From Tragulus kanchil (taxonomy: Eukaryota > Chordata > Mammalia > Artiodactyla > Tragulidae): a stretch of 64,000 bases of DNA. Positions 58,571-64,000 of the stretch are shown here, piece after piece. The stretch covers positions 115,669,979 to 115,733,978 of the forward strand of contig JAIOJX010000032.1 in assembly GCA_022376925.1 (NCBI GenBank). The letters run 5' to 3'. The notes beneath the pieces were generated by a model. That model did not search any database. It worked only from the letters and a program-made list of their open reading frames with translations, and was not told the DNA's origin. The translations under genes were made by a program, and so were the position numbers. Positions within the stretch are counted from its first letter, which is position 1, and every line of letters starts with the position of its first letter.

Positions 58571-58846
58571 TTGACTTTTTAATTTTTTCAGCTGCATTAG
58601 GTCTTCAATGATGGGCATAGACTTTCTGCAGTTGCAGAGTGGGGCTACTCTTCATGTGTACAGGCTTCTCACTGCATTAGTTTCTCTTGTTCTGGAGCAC
58701 GGGATCTGGGCACACAGGCTCAGTAGTTGTGGTACACAGGTTTTGGTGTCTCTCGCCATGTGGGATCTTCCTGGATCAGGGATCAAACTCGTGTTCCCTG
58801 CATTGGCAGGCAGACTCTTAACTACTGGACCACCAGGGAGGATCCC
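58571..58846 (-). mobile_element. CHR-2-type SINE
   Basis: Plus-strand landmarks: agctgcattaggtcttcaat, tctcactgcattagtttctc, ctcagtagttgtggtacaca, catgtgggatcttcctgg and ggaccaccagggagg. Confidence 0.75.
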
Positions 58847-58939
58847 AAGATAGGACATTTTAATCTAGAGGACTCAAGAGCAAGAATGATCCCAGACTGA
58901 AAGAAAGTGAGATATTTCTTCAGGTATTGTATCTCATCT

Positions 58940-59245
58940 CATGAGTTAACCCGGACAAATCTCGCAAATATGATGTTGAAGGAGAAATAAGCAAGTTTCT
59001 GTAGGATGCATAGAGAATGATAGCATTTATAGAAAATCTTTAAATTTTTCAAAAGAATACAATATATCATCTTATTATATGAAACAGAAGTGCTTAAGAA
59101 CAATACCAGAGTCAAAGAATAGTTACCTCTGGGAGGAGAAGGAGGAAAATGTGACCAAAGTACTGTATTTTTATATTAGTTCTTGGTAGGTACACAGTGT
59201 TCTTTATATTCTCTGGACTTTTCTCTATGCCTGAAGTATTTCATT
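58940..59245 (+). mobile_element. Old L1M 3' fragment
   Basis: L1M-like: gaaggagaaataagcaagtt, ataatgatagcatttatag-like and tagttacctctgggaggaga, with a weakly conserved end. Confidence 0.45.
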
Positions 59246-59262
59246 AAAATTAATACATGGTG

Positions 59263-59541
59263 GAGGCTTCCCTGGTGGTCCAGTGGGTAAAGAGTCCTCT
59301 TTGCAGTGCAAGGGGCACCGGTTTGATCCCTGGCCTGGGAAGATTCAACGTGCCGCAAAGCGGCTGGACCAGTGTGTCCAATTACAACCCAGCACTCTGG
59401 AGCGCATCCGCCCAGAGCTGGTGCTCTGCAACAGGGAGGCCACTGCAGTGGGAGGCCCACACAGGCTAAAGAACAAAGATGGATAAAAGTAACTAAATGA
59501 AGACCAATAAAAGAGGCCAAAACTAAACAAACAGACAAACA
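59263..59541 (+). mobile_element. Dominant CHR-related SINE, first of a tandem pair
   Basis: Head aggcttccctggtggtccag, body gtgtccaattacaacccagc, tail agaggccaaaactaaacaaa. Preceded by aaaattaatacatgg (59246-59260) and followed by the same sequence (59542-59556). Confidence 0.88.
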
Positions 59542-59556
59542 AAAATTAATACATGG

Positions 59557-59798
59557 GGTTTTCCCGGTGGTCCAGTGGGTGAGGAGTCCACCTTGCGTTG
59601 CAAGGAACACCAGTTTGATCCCTGGCCCAGTAAGATACCACGTGCTGTGGAGCAGCTGGACCAGTGTGTCCAGTAACGAGCCAGCGCTCTGGAGCGCATG
59701 CACCCAGAGCGGGTGCTCTGCAACAAGGGGGACCACTGCAGTAGGAGGCCCACACAGGCTAAAAAAACAGTAAAAAAAAAGCCAAAATTTTTTTTTTA
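59557..59798 (+). mobile_element. Dominant CHR-related SINE, second of a tandem pair
   Basis: Head ggttttcccggtggtccagt, body gtgtccagtaacgagccagc, tail agccaaaattt. Followed by a third, one-base-changed copy of the target sequence, aaattaatatatgg (59799-59812). Confidence 0.88.
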
Positions 59799-59812
59799 AA
59801 TTAATATATGGT

Positions 59813-60598
59813 TCTTCATCTAGATGGACACCCAGACCAGAACCCTTGAGATAAGGCTAGGAACCTCTGGCAACTGAGAGTTATGGGCAACTCAGCCATA
59901 ATCTTTGGGCTGAAGCAGTGGGTGGGCCTAAAGCAAACCTTTAGTCATGTGCCTAAGAAAGCAACGTGTGTTTCCAGTTCCATAATGTTTTCTTCCCCAA
60001 GGTTATGAATAAGTTTAGAGAGCCTGCTGGTTAATCCGCAGAGAAGAACCTGCCTGTCCTCAGAGTTAGTTACCAAGAAGTTTCACGGCTCTTTGCCAAA
60101 TAACTGTCAGTCAGCAGCTGAGGCAGAAACTGATGGCCCAGTGGAGGGTCACTTCCCACTGTGTAGGCTTGGGCACGTGGCTTAATCTCTGTGAGCCCCA
60201 GCTTTCTCTCTCAAAATTAGAATAAATACCACCATTCCTGCAGGTTTGCTAAAAGGATTAAGTTACATAATGAGTATAAAGTGCTTTGTGTAGTGACTGA
60301 GCTGTATTAGACATTAGACTTATGTAAGTTCCCTTCTCTCCTGGAATAAATTGAAAAAAGCCCTAACTAAAGCCAGAAGAGGAATGAGAATTTGAAGGCA
60401 CTCCTGCTTCCCAGGTGAGGGCTTCTTGCTCGTGCCATGTGCCATGCTATGGCATGGTGTGCCTGGCTAAGCAGTGATCTTACTATTAGCTTCTATGTTT
60501 TTCTCATGGCCTCTTCTCAACTGAAGCTTTAGGGTTTTTAGGGTCATTTCTCAAGGCTTGCAGCTTTGCTTAAAATTTGACAGCACCAAGGAGAAATG
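59813..60598. other. Intron with a MIR at about 60155-60315
   Basis: MIR-like ggcttgggcacgtggcttaa, gagccccagctttctctctc and ctaaaaggattaagttacat. The rest is unrecognised. It recurs at 60898-61681. Confidence 0.5.
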
Positions 60599-60815
60599 AA
60601 GGCTTTCCGGGTGGCACTAGCAGTAAAGAGTCCACCTGCCAATGCAGGAGACGCAAGAGATGTGGGTTTAATCCCTGAGTCAGGAAGATCCCGCCAGAGG
60701 AAGTAAAGGCAACTCGCTCCAGTGTTCTTGCCTGAGTTTGATGGACAGAGGACCCTGGTGGGCTACAATCCATGGGACTGCAGAGAGTCCAGCATGAGCG
60801 AGTGACTATACACAC
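60599..60815 (+). mobile_element. Bov-tA SINE
   Basis: Head ggctttccgggtggcactag, agtccacctgccaatgcagg, then caactcgctccagtgttctt and tggtgggctacaatccatgg. Complete apart from the end. Confidence 0.88.
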
Positions 60816-61239
60816 GCACTGCAGATAGGAGGGGCCCACACAGGCTAAAAAAACAGTAAAAAAAAAGCCAAAATTTTTTTTTTAAATTAATATATGGTTC
60901 TTCATCTAGATGGACACCCAGACCAGAACCCTTGAGATAAGGCTAGGAACCTCTGGCAACTGAGAGTTATGGGCAACTCAGCCATAATCTTTGGGCTGAA
61001 GCAGTGGGTGGGCCTAAAGCAAACCTTTAGTCATGTGCCTAAGAAAGCAACGTGTGTTTCCAGTTCCATAATCTTTTCTTCCCCAAGGTTATGAATAAGT
61101 TTAGAGAGCCTGCTGGTTAATCCGCAGAGAAGAACCTGCCTGTCCTCAGAGTTAGTTACCAAGAAGTTTCACGGCTCTTTGCCAAATAACTGTCAGTCAG
61201 CAGCTGAGGCAGAAACTGATGGCCCAGTGGAGGGTCACT

Positions 61240-61400
61240 TCCCACTGTGTAGGCTTGGGCACGTGGCTTAATCTCTGTGAGCCCCAGCTTTCTCTCTCAA
61301 AATTAGAATAAATACCACCATTCCTGCAGGTTTGCTAAAAGGATTAAGTTACATAATGAGTATAAAGTGCTTTGTGTAGTGACTGAGCTGTATTAGACAT
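61240..61400 (+). repeat. MIR SINE (copy of 60155-60315)
   Basis: Second occurrence of the MIR within duplication 20. Confidence 0.6.
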
Positions 61401-61681
61401 TAGACTTATGTAAGTTCCTTCTCTCCTGGAATAAATTGAAAAAAGCCCTAACTAAAGCCAGAAGAGGAATGAGAATTTGAAGGCACTCCTGCTTCCCAGG
61501 TGAGGGCTTCTTGCTCGTGCCATGTGCCATGCTATGGCATGGTGTGCCTGGCTAAGCAGTGATCTTACTATTAGCTTCTATGTTTTTCTCATGGCCTCTT
61601 CTCAACTGAAGCTTTAGGGTTTTTAGGGTCATTTCTCAAGGCTTGCAGCTTTGCTTAAAATTTGACAGCACCAAGGAGAAA

Positions 61682-61900
61682 TGAAGGCTTTCCGGGTGGC
61701 ACTAGCAGTAAAGAGTCCACCTGCCAATGCAGGAGACGCAAGAGATGTGGGTTTAATCCCTGAGTCAGGAAGATCCCGCCAGAGGAAGTAAAGGCAACTC
61801 GCTCCAGTGTTCTTGCCTGAGTTTGATGGACAGAGGACCCTGGTGGGCTACAATCCATGGGACTGCAGAGAGTCCAGCATGAGCGAGTGACTATACACAC
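61682..61900 (+). mobile_element. Bov-tA SINE, duplicate of 60599-60815
   Basis: Second copy from duplication 20. Here it ends in a short (CA)n instead of the filler seen in copy one. Confidence 0.87.
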
Positions 61901-61903
61901 ACA

Positions 61904-63110
61904 CAAGGAGAGGGGAGGATCAAAAGTCCATTACTCTTAGCCATTTCCAAGCAACTTCCTAGAGAACAGCCAGGCATCTTCACAGCAGAGTCCTTAGTAT
62001 GAAGCTTAGAGCTAAAGTAGGATGTGGGAGCTGTAGTTCCAGCACTGGAGCCAGGTCTTTTCATGAGCTGTATAGGAAGCCTCCTCCCCTCCTGCTTCAA
62101 GCACTGAGCAGAAAAGTCAGTCTTTACTGTGGGCTGGCAACGTGGAGGGGGCTTGTAGGAAATGGTGGTGCCTGTCCTTCCCCTCCAGCCTGACCAAACA
62201 CACATACTTCCAGTAAAATCCTTAACCCTCGAGTTCTTTCTCAACAGGGGGAAAGCTAAATTGGCTTAAAATTTTTCCTAAGAACCTCAACCTTGCTAAT
62301 GAAGGGGACTTGTGACTGCAGCGGTGATCATGGGAAACAGTTGAACAAACAAGTGGTAGAAGAGTTTCACACTCACTAAGGCATTGTGTCAGGTGTTAAT
62401 CTCAAAGCCTACCACAGATCCACTGACCAAGAGCTTCAGAAGAGTCCCCCAGCTTTCCATCAGTCAACCCACTTTTTTCCCATTTGCATCTGCAGACTCA
62501 CTAGTGGTGGTTTATTTGTCTCAGAGGGAGTTACAAACTAAATGAGATGAGCCATAAAACAATATGGGAGGCTCCTGAAGACCTCACACAGACCTGTTAA
62601 ACATAAGGAGAACCCAGGCTCTCCATTGCTGTAGAAATCTGATCTTAATCATTCCAGACTCTTCCTTCCAGAGATGGTTCCCGCTTGTGTCCCCAATTCC
62701 AGAACAGCCATTTAGTGCTCTCTGATTACGGCCGCTTGAGTTCCTGCTGGCTCTTTCTTGTTTGCTGACTGTGTATACCCCTTGCCTAACTCCAGAGCCT
62801 TCTATATAGTCTTAAGCTACTGAGCAAGAAGCAGCTTCTTACTCCCACTTTGAAAAAAGAAGTGAGACTTTTCAATGACAAGTTAGTAACCAGTTGTAAG
62901 CCTGCTGCATCTCAGAAGCCTCTGTGTCTAAAGATTTCTGTGCTTCCTTACCACTCTTGGGGTGGATTTTCACCCAGGATTAGGACTCATTGTAACTGCT
63001 GACTGGACTACTTTTCCTCAGGCAGAGAGGGCAAATTGGAAAGTTCTGGATGGTCCCTTAATGCCCACTCACTGAGAGTATCCGGAGTTTGAGCCAAAAA
63101 ACTACTACTG
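61904..63110. other. Intron, nothing recognised
   Basis: Single-copy apart from the start of duplication 21. Neither the last EIF2B3 exons nor any other exon was recognised. Confidence 0.45.
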
Positions 63111-63153
63111 GGACTTCCCTGGAGGTCCAGTGCTTGAGACTCCAGGCTTTGAC
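63111..63153 (+). mobile_element. CHR-1-type SINE, 5' fragment
   Basis: Only the head is present: gggacttccctggaggtcca then gactccaggctt. Confidence 0.6.
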
Positions 63154-63199
63154 CTTTTGCTGCTTTCTGACAAACTCTAACCTTCTAGAAGAATAGAGA

Positions 63200-63477
63200 G
63201 GGCTTCCCTGGTAGCTCAGTGGTGAAGAGTTCACCTGCCAGTGCAGGAGACACGGGTTCGATCCCTGGTCTACGAGGATCCCACATGCTGCGGCCTGTGA
63301 GCTGCACCTATTGAGCCCTTGTGCCCTAGAGCCCAAGTTCCACAACAAGAGAAGTCACCGTAACAAGAAGCCTGCTCACCTCAACAAGAGAGCAGCCCCC
63401 AGTCCCTGCAACTAGAGAAGAGCCTGCAGCAGCAGTGAAAACCCAGAATAGCCAAAAATAAATAAATAAATAAAATT
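63200..63477 (+). mobile_element. CHR-2-type SINE, near full length
   Basis: Head gggcttccctggtagctcag, B box gggttcgatccc, then gatcccacatgctgcggcct, cttgtgccctagagcccaag, acaagagaagtcaccgtaac and agccaaaaataaataaataa. Confidence 0.88.
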
Positions 63478-63491
63478 TTTTTGATGGCAGG

Positions 63492-63735
63492 GGAGCTTCC
63501 CTGGTGGTCCAGTGGGTAAAGAGTCTGCCTTGCAGTGCAGGGGGCACCGATTTGATCCCTGGCTCAGGAAGATCCCATGTGCAGTGGAGCGGCTGGACCG
63601 ATATATCCGGTTATGGGCCAGCGCTCTGGAGTGAGAGATGCCACTGCAATGGGAGGCCCACACAGGCCAGGGATTAAAGATGGATGAAAATAAATTAGAA
63701 AAAAACAATAAGTGAGGCCAAAAAAAAAAAAAAAG
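63492..63735 (+). mobile_element. Dominant CHR-related SINE
   Basis: Head gagcttccctggtggtccag, drifted B box atttgatccct, then gagcggctggaccgatatat and gggaggcccacacaggccag. The middle is shortened, and the tail reads gtgaggccaaaa. Confidence 0.86.
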
Positions 63736-64000
63736 AAAGTAGGCCCTGAAATGCCATAAAGGGATGGAATTCCTTTTTTGCATTTTACTAAAGTTTTGGC
63801 AGTGGGGAAGAATCTCTTTTTTATGGCCTGTGGATGGTAGTTTCAGCCTTTAGAATGGCCTCTTTTCCATCTGCCATGTGTCTTGGATTGCTTGAGGATT
63901 TTTCCTTAGTTGATGTTTTGTTTGATGTTTTTTACTGAGCAAGAAGCAGCTTCTTACTCCCACTTTGAAAAAAGAAGTGAGACTTTTCAATGACAAGTTA

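Larger units (their letters stand above)
59741..61903. repeat. Direct duplication 20 (59741-~60815 / 60826-61903)
   Basis: Offset about 1085. The first copy ends in the tail of a Bov-tA and the second starts in the tail of another SINE. Confidence 0.95.
62818..64000. repeat. Direct duplication 21 (copy two starts 63933, runs off the window)
   Basis: Bases 62818-62885 recur exactly at 63933-64000 (offset 1115). Only the start of the second copy is in the window. Confidence 0.9.

Noticed and set aside
60826..60880. An extra SINE starting at 60826
   Set aside because: It is only the tail of the SINE at 59557-59798, brought in by the start of a duplicated block.
46011..64000. Final EIF2B3 exons (after VTVEEG)
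   Set aside because: I looked for sequence coding NIQGSVICNNAVIEKGADI and the C-terminal end on the plus strand and did not find it. They probably lie beyond the window.

Overview
The window is genomic DNA from a ruminant artiodactyl. It carries BovB (RTE) LINE fragments, Bov-tA SINEs, CHR-type tRNA-Glu SINEs and a bovine-type L1 3' end, plus older mammalian MIR, L2, L1M and MLT1 remnants. The species cannot be fixed from sequence alone. The commonest SINE and one L1 3'-end family do not match the cattle consensus sequences as I remember them, so a ruminant lineage other than cattle is possible (weak inference).

The only gene I can support is EIF2B3 (eIF2B gamma subunit) on the + strand. Five internal coding exons are present, encoding about residues 190-400 of the roughly 452-residue protein: a 90-bp exon (11521, repeated at 12620), a 128-bp exon (37183, 38313, 39433), a 191-bp exon (41118, 42267), a 78-bp exon (44178, single) and a 149-bp exon (44786, 45862). 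The exons for the N-terminal nucleotidyltransferase-like region and for the last ~50 residues were not found here, so the rest of the window is intron. No second gene, RNA gene other than SINE-type Pol III units, CRISPR array or microbial system was seen.

The striking structural feature is a series of 21 direct duplications of about 1.05-1.22 kb. In each, one block ends and its near-identical copy begins at once, or after a few tens of bases of unmatched filler. Junctions lie near 182, 2691, 7645, 9696, 11840, 17082, 21305, 24142, 26917, 28944, 34812, 37489, 39293, 41543, 45772, 47873, 50493, 54374, 56517, 60826 and 63933. The duplicated content is arbitrary (exon, intron or repeat), differences concentrate near junctions and in homopolymer or C-rich tracts, and the extra exon copies would break the EIF2B3 frame. 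The best explanation is that neighbouring assembly contigs overlapping by ~1.1 kb were abutted without merging. Collapsed, the window would be about 42 kb of unique sequence.

By region: 1-11.5 kb holds MIR, an LTR-like fragment, a short L1 3' end, MLT1, an old L1 with a younger insertion, and BovB/Bov-tA fragments. 11.5-19 kb holds the first EIF2B3 exon (twice), CHR-2, Bov-tA and a 5'-truncated BovB whose reverse transcriptase YADD motif reads YAFD. 19-37 kb is SINE-rich intron with an ERV-type LTR split by a younger L1 3' end. 37-46 kb carries the remaining exons. 46-64 kb is the downstream intron, dense in the dominant SINE, including two tandem SINE doublets that share one target-site sequence.
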